Source of the DNA: Nageia nagi
Taxonomy: Eukaryota > Pinophyta
Assembly: GCA_050084985.1 (NCBI GenBank)
Contig: JBITNC010000002.1
Span: forward strand, 14,880,001 to 14,944,000
Direction: 5' to 3'
Length of the DNA: 64,000 bases
Positions within the stretch are counted from its first letter, which is position 1; the number at the start of each line of letters is the position of its first letter. This document shows positions 1 to 11,426 of this stretch, piece by piece. The position numbers and the translations under genes are program-made. The notes below the pieces were generated by a model. The model saw only the letters and a program-made list of their open reading frames with translations. It was not told where the DNA came from and made no database searches.

Positions 1-310
1 GTAGTGATACCACATATCTACACATCCATTTAGGGATTATCCTAATAACCTAAGAGAATAACTTGAAACTTAATCAAGATTAATAATTTGGTCGATCTAA
101 TAAACATTAAAACCTTAGAAAATAGCTAGTACTTATCCTTGTGAAATATATTACTGCCCAAGGGGAACTGATTGAGGATTGGTATTACTTGGGCTCCTCT
201 TGTGTGAGCATCCAAGTGAAAGCCTAATTTTAGACAAGATAAGAAGCCTCAACCATGTCACTCTATATCCAATGGTGTTATTTTTATCCCACATATGTTG
301 AGCTATAGTG
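1..310 (+). repeat. Copia leader fragment, third copy in window
   Basis: This stretch aligns by eye with the leader of copia-2 just upstream of its gag start (about 29877-30180) and, reverse-complemented, with the leader of copia-1 (about 25440-25740). Shared landmarks are GTAGTGATACCACAT at the start, a block with AACTG and TTGAGGA, and the phrase GTGAAAGCCTAATT. Similarity fades after about 250-310 and no gag start follows. It is more diverged than the other two copies, so it belongs to an older relative that begins before the window. Confidence 0.75.
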
Positions 311-2106
311 ATTTGTTCTATAAGCATGAGGGTTCACTCATCTCTAAAAATGTATATACTTTAAAATTAAGTATTTTATGCACTAACATTATTATATTTT
401 TTGTACATCATTGTTTACAATGTATTAAAATTATTGTATTTGAGGTTTATCTTGAGAGCTTGGAAATTTATCTAATAAATGATTTAATACAAAATAGAAA
501 TAAAAATAATATTTAGTACTTCTAAAAAATTCCACTCACATTCCCAAGTGGATAGCCAAACTAAGTAGAATCATGATCAGAAGAGTTAGAGTTAGAACTC
601 TCAGGATATGTGATAGGTGAACTAGGTATATGGAATAACGCATCATGAGTAATCAGAGAAAAATGACACCTAATGTTGAAAAATGGGTAGTACACCCATT
701 GATCCCCTTCTCGCATTCATCGTGAAACATAAATGGAATCTCAATGAAGATCTCATCACCATACTATAAATGCAACAGTATAAGGGTGATAGTACTCATG
801 AGGATGCAGCATTGCAGGACCTGCATAGTGCAAAAAATGGAAGACAAAAGGTGTCCACAAAATAAAAGGATAATCTTTCATATCCAATTTGAATGATAGA
901 TAAGTGTGAGTATGAGGTGCAACTACTTGGCATCCTCCAAATGATTGATAAAGCAGATGGCCCATCGATGAAGACTTCGATCACCTTGTATGCAAATAAG
1001 ATTTTTTTGCACAATAGTCTACAGTGTAGTACAAGCACATTGTAAGAATCGACCTTGAATACATCGATAAATAACTTATTATGGAAGATTAGCATGAAAA
1101 CCTTGAAAAATGGTCATATCCATGATGAATAACAAGTGAGTTAGATCTCTTTGAGGGTTTCATACATAAGTGAAAGTAATGGTGAATATATAGAATTACA
1201 AACTAACTAGATCATCGATCATAAATGGGAATATCAAAATGGATAAACCGTGAAAGCATAATAACTAATGTGATCTTTACTTTATTAAAATGTTAGAAAA
1301 TATTTCCACTAACAAAGCCCAAGTGGGTGGCGCTTACAACTTGATTAATACTAGTTTAGTAAATGGTCACTAGAATCCAAAGAAATAGCATCATCTTCAG
1401 ATATGCTAGAATCGGATGTGTCCATTCCTAAAAGATATTGATGTGAAAGAGGTATAAAGTGATAAGAAAAAGAAAATAAATGATATAAAATACGATATCC
1501 ACCTCACCAAATAATGCGAAAAGAGTACATGGATGACCATTGAAGCCTATGATGACGAACTGCCCACGTAATAGTGAGTGGTTCAAAATACTTCTATGGA
1601 TGTAGGGAAGGTGATCCAATGTAGCGTACAAATTGTAAAAGATAGCGATTGAATAGGGTATAAATAATTATACACCATGTCCAATCAGGCCGACTGAGTA
1701 AATGAAATAATCGATGAACATGATCCTCATGATTAAGATGAAAAATCATGCAAATACCATAATAATCATATGGGTACAATTATAGAAATACTATTCATTA
1801 TTGCAATAAAATCTCAAAAATGATCAAAGCATGATTTTTTAAAGTTGCATGAACATTGCGATGCACTATGTTATCCTAAAGATCGCTCGGTAGGGCATAA
1901 AATTGAGACACATCCATGATGGATAATAGTTCAAATCATAAATGCAAAGTATTGAATGACAAGTGAGGGTCATTTACAACTATTTATAACACATATGTTT
2001 TGATATAATCAAACTATAATAATTATGACAACTGAAGAAAAAGATTTGTAATGATAAAATATCTCACCTACTACTCATTTAATAAATTAATGTCATACAT
2101 GTCAAG
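311..2106. other. Interior of an old element, no recognised gene
   Basis: I recognise no gene here. The minus strand holds several medium open frames (roughly 756-1095, 1428-1631 and 1594-1779) with aromatic-rich, hydrophobic translations and no motif I can place. They break at single stops and could be relics of one decayed ORF. The stretch lies between leader-like copia sequence (1-310) and the site where the Gypsy element inserted, so it is best read as cargo or interior of the old copia-related element whose 3' end is at 37791-40422. Confidence 0.45.
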
Positions 2107-2385
2107 ATGGTAATAATGATAGTACCACTAAGATGCGTAATGACTAAGTCATCACTGTGCTATTTTTTCTCTCTCCTTTTGACTATTAAATTAGATAGTT
2201 TAATCATGATCAATACGTTGATCATCATGACTCCCATAGAGAAATTTATTGCACACATGCAAAGTTCTTCCCTGAGTTCTGATACGAAAACAAACATATG
2301 GGCAGACTTAGAGAATGCCTACCTTCACCATGAACTGGCTACAATAAAGGGTAAGATGGAGATAATGGCCCATCATTATGATATG
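2107..2385 (+). pseudogene. Relic ORF, 5' piece, interrupted by Gypsy element
   Basis: The frame from 2107 runs open to the Gypsy insertion site. Its last 60 codons are polar and helix-rich (ENAYLHHELATIKGKMEIMA), which suggests a coiled coil. If the Gypsy element and one CTACA duplication are removed, the same frame continues at 19975 with only point stops. No family is recognised. Continuity across the insertion, rather than any database resemblance, is why I treat it as former coding sequence. Confidence 0.45.
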
Positions 2386-2390
2386 CTACA
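2386..2390. repeat. Target site duplication CTACA, left copy
   Basis: The five bases before the left Gypsy LTR (CTACA) are repeated exactly after the right LTR at 19975-19979. This is the usual 5 bp duplication made by LTR-retrotransposon integrase and fixes the element ends. Confidence 0.9.
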
Positions 2391-3235
2391 TGTTGCAGTG
2401 AAAATAAAGTTGGAATGTAGAATAACCCAAAATACAAATTATTCTTAAACTTTCACTGAACCTCAAATTATGTAAAATAGATAAACATGTTATAATTGCA
2501 AAATGATATTGATTTTCAATTAAGACTACAATTGGCCCTTAGAAGGGACTTTTACAAATGCCATTTGCCAAAATAAGAGTATTAGATCTCCATTGTTTTT
2601 TATTTGCTTGCTTCTTTCCTTGATATGAACTTGTAAATCCTACACACATACAAAAGACAATAACATCAAAGCATCTATGTATGACATGAATTGAAATGAA
2701 ACTACCATAAAATAATAAAATATATGAGCTCACAAGATTTTGGTAGCATAACCCTACTTTAAAAATGGGTCAAGATTCTCTCTCATTTGCTTTGTATTAA
2801 CTTGTATTTATAGATTTTGGATGGGATATTCAAAGGCTGGAAAGAGGAAGTGAAAAGCCATTGTAGGTCGTAACTGACCCCCTCTATCCACATCATCTTG
2901 GAGAAATGAAATGTTTCAACTTTCCCTCACTATTTTGGTTCCTATTTGGCTATTGTAGAGTCACCGATATTTACCATACGAACGTCGGTGACTGGATCAA
3001 AACACCGACGACTGACATGGGTCGCTGGCGATTGGGTTTTTAACTTTGTGACAATATTAACTGACTGCCTAATAGCCAATTTTACCTAAAAAGAGTCATG
3101 TGACCACCCGTTTCGCATGTATTCAACAAGATCTATCCAATAATAAGGTTTTTAAACCTATTTTATAATGTTGCAAAGAGTTATGATTATTTTAATGTTT
3201 ACTAGTTAAGAAGGGGACATTTTTAGGTGTCTACA
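2391..3235 (-). repeat. Gypsy 3' LTR (left, 845 bp)
   Basis: It matches 19150-19974 over its whole length, with scattered substitutions and about 20 extra bases. It starts TGTTGC and ends TCTACA. On the minus strand the sequence TATAAATA (plus 2805-2812) is a likely TATA box. A cluster of GTCNNYGGYGTT-like motifs lies at about 2950-3040. The open frame at 2539-2733 falls inside the LTR and has no coding support. Confidence 0.93.
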
Positions 3236-3250
3236 TTTTGCCCCTTTTTG
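3236..3250 (-). other. Polypurine tract of Gypsy element
   Basis: Read on the minus strand, the bases just upstream of the 3' LTR are AAAAAGGGGCAAAA. This purine run abutting the LTR is the expected primer site for plus-strand DNA synthesis. Confidence 0.8.
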
Positions 3251-4282
3251 AATTATCAACCGAAAAATACGGTTGATAATTTCAAAAACATAAGCTAAGT
3301 GTTTGACTCAATTTCTTAGATGAATCAAAATTATGATAAAATGTGTTTTCATTTTACATTTGATGTAGTTTTGAAAACAAATTTGAATATACTTCAGAAG
3401 TGACTATTTTCGGTATGTGTTGAGCTTGTTTGATAGTTGCATGACATTTTTGTTATGTCATTCTACATGTCTAAGCACACATGTACCGTATAAGTCCTCT
3501 TTAGTATATAAGTTTTATGGTGTTGTCCTTTGTCCTGACAACGGGGTTTCAATATGATCTCCTGTAATAATGATACATCACATCTTATTGTATTTTGATT
3601 TTCTCGACCAATTCAAGGTTATTTTGAGAAAATTTTAACATTCTCATGGTTATTTATAAACACGGTGTTTTACTTCCAATCGCCAACATTTAGGGGTAGT
3701 CATCGGTGTTCATCTTAGAGTCACCAACGTTTATATACAGTCGTCGATGTCCGTCTCCAAGTTGCCAGGTGTTTAAAAAAGAAGAAATTTTGATTTTTTC
3801 TTATTCACTACTTTTTAGCTGTCACTTTCATTGTTAGCTAGCACGAGTTTCCCTTGCAATCTCGTTGATTTCTAGCTATTGATATTTGCTATATTCACCA
3901 TACCTCCACGTAGATGCTCTGCTGGATGTTCTCGACCTATCCGGGAAGAGGTAGGGTTTTGAAATCACTTTCTTTTATATTTCTTATTTATAATGTGTAA
4001 TTTAACTATTTAATCTCAAAATTGAAACCATGAATGACATTTAAAAATGATTTTGGTTGTTTTTATCTAATGAATTTTGTAAATCCTGCTTCTATTTTTA
4101 TCTTTTGCAAAAATTTTCATAATCTGGCTTCGGTCGTCAACCTAAGCCAAACAGGTGATAGATTCATCGGTGTTCGGAATGTGAACACTGACAACTGAGC
4201 CTGACCTATTTAAAACACTGACGTTTCAATATGAAACACTAATTTTCTCTTCTTTTTTTTTGTTGAGTTGAACCCTTTTAAC
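3251..4282. other. Non-coding spacer with degenerate GGTGTT motif cluster
   Basis: This lies between the polypurine tract and the antisense plant-mobile-domain ORF. I see no gene. Variants of a short motif around GTCATCGGTGTT or GTCACCAACGTTT recur at about 3677-3772 and 4130-4230, as they do in both LTRs and in the leader near 18855-19000. Confidence 0.6.
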
Positions 4283-6256
4283 ATGATACAGGTTCAAGAC
4301 GTCTTTGAGCCTCGAGGTAGATATCCCTCGATTCTATAGGAGGGTAGAGGTCTTCTGGGTCCAACTGATCATACCTTTTTCAGATCCATCAATTTTGGAG
4401 TGGGTCCACACATGGGCCACATTCATTGGGAGTACCCTTTATTGGCTGCATTATTAGATAGATGGGATGTAGTGACCTGCACTTTTCATCTTCTGACAGG
4501 GGAGATGACTGTCACAGTAGAGGAAATACATAGATTATATAGACTCCCCATTCACGAATAGAGGATTTTGCCTGTGGTGGATAGGATGGGAGCTTTACCT
4601 GCTATTTCTTATTTGTATGGGGCCGCTTGGGTTGATACTATTATTTCAGAGATTATTTTAGGTGGTATCCGATATTACCAGTATTGGCTAGAGGATCAGT
4701 AGGGGATGATCCATTTTTCATATTTGATGGGTTTGGTACAGTGTTATGGTCTCCCCGATACTGGTAGTGGGAGATTTCCATGGTCGTTATTATCTATTAT
4801 TGTGGATATGATGTAGCATGGCATGATTTATGCTTGGGCATGCACATTATTAGATCAGATTTATAGGGAGCTATTCTTTTATTCATAGGGGAATAGGGCC
4901 TCTTTATCAATTACTGTCACGTTGCAGGCATGGGCCTATGAGCATATAGCTGTAGCTCATCCTCTAGGGTTACCAATGTCGGGGTTTGGTAGTCACTTAG
5001 ATTATGAGGTGGGCATAGTCCGATGGTGCAAGGATTTTTATATTCATCCATTGGATGGAATTCATCGAGATGTGAGCTATTATCGCTACATGCTTAGTCA
5101 CTTGATTCTAGATCAGGTGAGATTCACACCTTACCGCTTATATCCTATCTGGCGAGAGCTCATAGCTAAGCTTACTGGTATTCGGTAGCCACATGTTTTG
5201 AGCGGTTCTTGAGCCAATTTTTTGGAGTACTTTCATTTTGAGTGGGTGCACCGTTAGTTCAGTTTAGTTTAGGATGTACCTACCCTAGCAGTGCCATATC
5301 AGCATGAGGGCATTATTTTAGCAGAGGGTGTATAGCCATTAGTTTACATAGAGCCAGATCCTACTTAGAAGGAGTTATTATTAGAGGATGATACCAGAGA
5401 GGATGATGTAGGGGTGTTTGAGGCCTTCAGGACCTGGTGGGATGAGGGAGATGATGTTCCAGAAGGAAATTTAGAGGGTTGATGCATTTGTAGGTGCATC
5501 GATGTTGATGTAGAGTTAGGTGCAGCAGTAGGAGGGAGAGAAGTAGGCGAGGAGCCTACAGGAGTGGAGGCTACGAGAGAGGAGGCTACTAGCGAGGAGG
5601 TTATGGTGGATGCTCCTGAGGAGTTAGCTCCTAAGGAGGAGGCCACAGGTGTAGGTGAGGAGGGAGCTACCCCAGAGGTTACACATGGAGTCGAGGAGGC
5701 TCCTGCTACATAGGTTCCTAGCATTGATACTTTGCTAGGGGATATTTATGAGCTGAGACACTAGCTAGCATAGGCCTACTCACGTATATACAAATACAGG
5801 GCTAAGCAAGATAGGTACAGACATGAGAGGGATGAGGCTCATTCCTCTTTACAAGGAGCTTAGGCTCATCAGTTAGGAGTAGCCTCTACTTCTGGAGGTG
5901 GTCCTTCAATTATCCGTCATGGCATTTATCAGTAGCAGGATTTTTATAGCAGTATAGTACAGTCATGGCTGATAAGTGTTCCAACTTTTACTCTGAGGGC
6001 TCAGTATCCTATACCTCTAGATAGTTATATACATATAGATAGTTATATACCTATAGATATTTCAATGTATCAGGTAGGTAGTAGTGCACAGGGCACCGTT
6101 GGATCCCTAAGCAGGACTTAGAGATCACAAGGTCTATCTAGTAGGAGTGGTACACCCTGGGCATCTCCTTTAGGGACTATTGGTTCATCCGAGTTGCGCA
6201 AAGCTCAGCGTTCGGGTAGTCCTACCAGACAAGGTAGTGGTTGGGGTAGTCCTTGA
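4283..6256 (+). pseudogene. Antisense plant mobile domain (PMD) ORF of Tat element
   Basis: One reading frame runs from the ATG at 4283 to a TGA at 6254 (about 657 codons), antisense to gag-pol. The N-terminal half carries the plant mobile domain signature: TCTFHLLTGEMTVTVEEIHR near residues 75-95 and LQAWAYEHIAVAHP near 215-228. Residues from about 360 on are Glu/Ala-rich, followed by a basic Tyr/Arg-rich stretch and a Ser/Gly-rich tail. There is no frameshift in almost 2 kb. About sixteen TAG and two TGA codons interrupt it and no TAA does, so it died by point changes. PMD proteins are known as host silencing-related factors and as passengers of plant transposons. Antisense extra ORFs are described in the Tat lineage, so the position fits. 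The protein's role in the element is unknown. Confidence 0.85.
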
Positions 6257-6793
6257 GGATACCCTTTCTCATGATGTTATTTTATATGCTTATGAGGTTA
6301 TTGGACCCTTGTATTTTATTGTATGATTCATGATATTATGATGACCTTTTGATGGACTATGATGATGTATATATAGATAGATAGATCTTTAATATTTATG
6401 ATACTTGTATGATTCTGATGCATGATCTTCATTATATATATAGATTTATGATAAAATAGGTATGACGTGTTGTTATATAGATCATGATTGTCTTTTAATT
6501 ACTTGATGATGAATAGATGTTAATGATACATGTAATTTTCGAAATGTATGATGAAATATATAATTGTAGAATGTATGATAATGAAATATGTAACATATAT
6601 CAACAAATTGGTATTGATGATATTATTAATCTCAAAATTAAGTTAACAATAAGTACGATTATAGTTGCTATAATCAATAAATCCAATTCATAATTTTAAT
6701 AGGTTAAGTTATTTAAGGACATATTTTTATTATGTTTTTGCGAAATCAGATGCATCATTTTCTGTACTTGGCAATTTTACAATACAAACTTCT

Positions 6794-7087
6794 TTGACAT
6801 GACAAACTATTGACTTATGGATGTAAATGAACATTAACTTTATCTTGGTTAGGGGAACAATAAAGAATCATTCCTATCCTTTCCAAAGAAAAGCAATTTT
6901 AATAATGTTCAAGAGTAATAGATAATAGTAAAAATAGCTTGACATGACACACTAGTGACTTATGGATGTAAATGAACATTAACTTTTTTACATTAACTTT
7001 GTCTTGGTCAGGGGAACAATAAAGAATCATTCCTATCCTTTCCAAAGAAAAGTAATTTTAATAATGTTCAAGGGTAATAGATAATTT
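6794..7087. repeat. Tandem duplication, unit about 140-150 bp
   Basis: The segment from TTGACATGAC (6794) to about 6928 is repeated from 6939 to about 7087. Shared blocks include GACTTATGGATGTAAATGAA and GGGGAACAATAAAGAATCAT. The second copy has a short extra TTTTTACATTAAC, otherwise only a few substitutions. Confidence 0.9.
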
Positions 7088-7561
7088 CAAAAGGGATGGG
7101 TTTAACAAAATGACACAAATGATTCTAAACACAAATACATTACAAACTATGACAAAAGATCAGGTGATTTTGGAATAATAACCAAGTTATGATAACATCT
7201 ACCTCATCTTTCTTTATCTCAAGATTTAACAACCTAAGATGATATCAAACAATATTGTTATATGTTGATAAAAAAATCTATAAACTCCAGTGTGTGTGTA
7301 GTGAGATTCATTTCCCTTCTTAGATCATTTGAGATGAAATATCCTAGAGACATTAATAAGCTAGTCTATCTGTATGAAATGTATAGAGGTCCATAGGAAA
7401 GAAGGTCGCTAACCAAAATGGACATATCACCACTTGTAAGGTATGCCTCATTGCCAGACAGGTGTCCATAGCCCTGATGAGGATTAACCCCTCGATCCCG
7501 CTACAACCTTGCTCTACTGCCAGTCATGCATCCATAGCCCCGGTAGAGGATATTGTAATCA

Positions 7562-7644
7562 CCCAAGAATCATTGATATAATATAGAAATTTTTTTTTCA
7601 TCTCTTTCTTTTTTCTCTTTTTTTTTTTTTAAATGATTCTTGGG
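7562..7644. repeat. 13-bp inverted repeat around a polypurine/polypyrimidine tract
   Basis: CCCAAGAATCATT at 7562-7574 is perfectly complementary to AATGATTCTTGGG at 7632-7644. The loop is nearly pure pyrimidine on the plus strand, which is a long purine run in the element RNA (minus strand). Confidence 0.8.
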
Positions 7645-8063
7645 TTCGGGATGAAGCGAATAATAGGATAGATGCATAACTTTCACTCTTAATGTCTCTT
7701 AGAATGATTTCATTCAAATTCTCTTAAAATTTCTTAATGTTGTAAGTGCTTGGAGTTTGTGGATTTTCTCTCAAACATAAACTTTATGTTTTTCTGTCGT
7801 CTATGGTATATCATTTCTTTATAAAAGAAAAGACAAGTTCAATGTAGTGATAACAAGGAAATTATTCTAAAATGACCTTTTCACACATTACACATTTACT
7901 GAATAATCACTTTCACAATGACATGCAACATATATTCACATCATACGAGGGCAGGGCACCCAATTGCCAAGTAACCTCTAGATGTTTCCATCTAGGTAGA
8001 TTTTATAATTTTATAATTTTTATGTGTTTTATAGTTTTCAATTTTTTATGATTTTTTAATTTT

Positions 8064-9293
8064 TTAATTTTTTAGGATTTTGTAATTTTTTCTAGGGAAT
8101 CTATTCATGACACGTTCAAATCGAGTTTGGGCTGCATCAGGATTGAATGAACAATATGTAGAACTAAACAAAAAACTAAAATCCAATACCACTTGATTAT
8201 GATAGATTTCTGGAATACAATAATCTAAGTGTTCGAATGTTACAGTTTGAGTGATAGAAATGATTCGTTCTCGATATTTTAAAGTCAGGTGATGAGTACA
8301 ATCAACAATTATTTTGGGCTTTTCTATAGGTCATAGAAGACAGAAATATATCATTAAATCATATTCTGAGCTAGGAGAACACCATAACTCAAATGCGTTG
8401 ATACAAATAATAACTTGATATCCATTTATTTTGACATCCCAACCGTAAGATTCACATGCATCATAGAATGTCAAGGCCATTTTCTATTGTATTTCAAGAG
8501 GCATGGAAAAGATATTTGAATACAAAAGAGTAGGGACGTTACGAATAAAGATATCTTTGTCATACCTACTTTCGAAGCCTAGAAGATAAATTCCATTATT
8601 CCACACTTTATGTTCTTTTGATAGTTTTTCGATGATTTCGTTTCTAACCCTTATTTGATTCATCGTTGTAAGTTTGGTAATACGACAAGCTTGCCTTTCT
8701 TCCAACTTTTGTTTTCGAATTATGTGTCGCATTTGCATGCAAGAAAATCTATGAATTTGCCTATAGTATTGTTGTGACGTTCTAGGAGGAAAAGCCACAA
8801 AAGTATTTGAAAATCCATAAGTCACCCTTTTATGAGGTAAATAATGTAAAATTTCATCCATCCATTCTAGGCTTTTGGTTAATTGTTTAAAATGTTTCTA
8901 CCTTGCTAAAAGGAGTGAGTACTCAGTTAATTGGCAATTTATAATGATTCTCAGTATTCCATAGGGCCATTGTAGGTAGAAAACCATTATTTCTTATGAT
9001 ATTCTTTCCATATGGGTGAAATAGATTTGTGGATATAAAATAATGCTCACTTCGTATCCATAAAAAGTGACTTCCCAATCATTATTTCTACCACAAAACA
9101 TATGATATGTTCTTTCATATTGTTCATCAATAGTCAATTGTAAATAATTTAAAAGATTAAGATCAAATCCATGTTTTAAATATGTCAATGCTAAATCATC
9201 TGGATATCTTGGTGGTGGAAATCGTACTTGTGGTGGCATTATGCTACCATCAGCAGATTCCTTTGCCAGATTCATCCTTTCTATTTTAATCAT
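8064..9293 (-). pseudogene. Extra sense ORF of Tat element, unknown function
   Basis: A frame of 409 codons runs from the ATG at 9293 to a TAA at 8064, in the gag-pol direction and downstream of integrase. There is no frameshift. I find four premature stops: TAA just below 8994, TAG at about 8890, TAG just below 8484 and a TGA near 8335. Each is one transition away from a Gln, Trp or Arg codon. The N-terminal region has a Pro/Arg-rich stretch (MPPQVRFPPPRYPDDLAL) and the middle is Tyr, His and Arg-rich with a basic helix (MQMRHIIRKQKLEERQA). There is no signal peptide, membrane span or zinc pattern, and I recognise no family. An env-like, nucleic-acid-binding or regulatory role are all open. 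Confidence 0.6.
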
Positions 9294-9375
9294 TAACACT
9301 TGACAAATATCAATACTTTTATTTATTTATTATTCAACAATAAAATAAAATGAAAGAAAACTAATGTACACTTTT

Positions 9376-10560
9376 TTTTTATGTATGGAAGGGTCGAAGA
9401 TGCATGATATTATAGGTTCACGCTCTTCATTTCCTTCTAAATCTGATAGATGATAAGTTCCTCTATCGAATTTTTTCTTAATGATATATGGTCCTAACCA
9501 ATTCGAAGCAAACTTATCTCTAAGCTATCGTTCTATTCGTGAAGTTTGTTGATTTTCTTTTAAAACTAAATCACCTATTTTGAACTCACGAATTAAAGCC
9601 CTTTTATCAAAAGCTCATTTTATCCTCTTCTGATAAACACGCATATGTTCTAAAGCATTAATACATTTTTCATCTAAAAGTAACAACTGATCTAAGCGAG
9701 TTCGTCTTGCTTCTTCATCAAAATTTTGCCCACTTAGATTTACTCTAAGGGATGGTATCTCAAGTTCTATGGGTAGGATGGCTTCTGTTCTATATACTAA
9801 AGAGAATGGTGTTGCCCCAATAGGGGTGCATACACTGGTACGATAAGCTCATAAGGCCTTCGATATTTGCATATGCCAATCTCTATGAGAATCATTTACT
9901 ATTTTTGCTAAGATGTTCCGAACAGTTTTATTAGTAGCCTCTACCTGTCCATTGCCTTGTGGATAATACGGAGTGGAAAAACTTTGTTTAATGTTATAAT
10001 TATCACATACTTGTTTTACATCCTTATTTTTAAAATTCTTTTCATTATCCATAATTAATTGGTTCGGTATACCAAATCTATATATAATATAGTTTTCTAT
10101 AAATTTCGTAATTCTTGAACCAGTGGTGGAAGTCATAGGAATAGCCTCTACCCACTTAGTAAAATATTCAGTTGTTATGATGATGAACTTGTGTCCACCA
10201 GAAGATGTAGGTGTAATTTGTCCTATTAAGTCTAATGCCCATTTATAGAATGGCCAAAGCGATTGTGTAGGATGTAGTTCTTGAGATGGTTGTGAAAATA
10301 AATGAGCGTATTGTTGACATTTAAAGCATTTTTTAACATATTCAAAACAATCCTTTTCCATATTAGGCCAATAATACCCCATTCTAATTAATCGTTTTAC
10401 AATCGCAACACCGTTAAAATGCCCTCCACATGTTCCATCATGGGCGGAGGATATAGCTTTTTTAATATCATTACATTTAATACATCTGAGTAAAATACCG
10501 TTGAAATTTCATCGATGCAAGATATCCCCTATCAAATAATATTTAGTTGCTTTGATTTCA
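9376..10560 (-). pseudogene. Integrase region of Tat polyprotein
   Basis: The HHCC zinc domain is readable from about 10440 down (HDGTCGGHFNG, then CFKCQQ). The catalytic core follows with its three acids in ALDLIGQI, LIMDNEKNF and GNGQVEATNK. The expected ALWAYRT motif is cut by TGG to TGA at 9849. A C-terminal GPY module (LGPYIIKKKFDRGTYHLSDL) ends near 9400. It joined element cDNA to the host chromosome. It has several stops and cannot be made intact. Confidence 0.92.
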
Positions 10561-10849
10561 AATGCTCGTCGTGATGATTTATTAAGGTTTACGAGAAGAG
10601 TTCCAAATTTTAAAAAATCTGTCAATTCCTTGTGCCAATTATCTTTATCAGTTATGTCAATATTCAATACACTTTTTTCTTCATCTTCCTATTGTAATGA
10701 TGATTGAGACAATTGAATTACCTCAACTTGAATTGAAGATTTTTTAGGATCCTCTGGGATAAGAGATCCAATAGAAGCCATAGCATCTGCAAATCTATTA
10801 GATGATCTTGGTGCCGCTTCTATACTAAATTAGTCAAAAGATTTTAATA

Positions 10850-11420
10850 ATTTTTCAACTAATGCTTTATACTTTTGAAGTAAAGGTTATTTACATTGAT
10901 AGATTCCTTTCACTTGATTTACGATGAGTAAAGAATCTCCGATAATCTTAATTCTTTTAAGTTTTAATTTAACAGTAGTTCTTAATGCTAATATTAGAGC
11001 TTCATATTCCGCATTATTATTAGTACAAGGAAATTTTAATTTAAATGAATATGGTATAGGGATTCCTTACGGGGTTATAAATACAACACCTGCTCCACCA
11101 CCTTGTTCACATCGAGAACCATCAAAGTGTATTATAATATCCCAATCGTCTTCAGGTTCTACATGTATTTCAATTTCATCTAGTTGAAACACCCCATCAT
11201 CAGGTAATTCAATAACAAGGGGTTTATCATCTTGCAATGGAGCATCAGTGAGATAATCAGTAATTACTTGTCCTTTTATTGACTTTTGTCCAATAAAATG
11301 TAAATCAAATTCGATCAGGTGCATTATCCACTTTGCAGTTCTTGAATTTTGATATGTTTTATTCATCATATATTTCAATGGATCCATTTTAGAGATGACA
11401 TATGTTGTATGATTTAGCAT
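10850..11420 (-). pseudogene. Second RNase H (archaeal-like) of Tat polyprotein
   Basis: After the RT-linked RNase H the frame carries a second RNase H fold. The catalytic acids are seen in IIHFDGSRCEQGGGAG, NNNAEYEALILAL and KIIGDSLLIVNQVKG, spaced as in archaeal-like RNase H. A CAA to TAA change at about 11070 splits the frame after VVFITP. A second RNase H between RT-RH and integrase is a recognised trait of Tat elements. Confidence 0.85.
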
Positions 11421-11426
11421 ATAATG

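Larger units (their letters stand above)
6257..8063. other. Spacer between convergent extra ORFs of Tat element
   Basis: No gene is visible. It holds GATA-type simple repeats (about 6370-6390), a tandem duplication (6794-7087), two 35-base imperfect repeats containing TGCCAG and CCATAGCCC (about 7450-7484 and 7517-7551), and a 13-base perfect inverted repeat around a pyrimidine tract (7562-7644). The antisense PMD ORF ends at its left edge and the sense extra ORF ends at its right edge. Confidence 0.6.

Noticed and set aside
5365-5724. Minus-strand 119-codon Ser/Thr/Pro-rich ORF
   Set aside because: It is the mirror of the Glu/Ala-rich tail of the plus-strand PMD frame; low complexity in one strand opens the other.
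4283-6256. TAG reassigned to glutamine
   Set aside because: The pattern suits recoding at first sight, but plant nuclear genes use TAG as stop and the neighbouring frames carry TAA, TGA and shifts, so decay by deamination is simpler.
10924-11187. Plus-strand 87-codon ORF over the second RNase H
   Set aside because: It overlaps clear minus-strand RNase H motifs and has no resemblance of its own.
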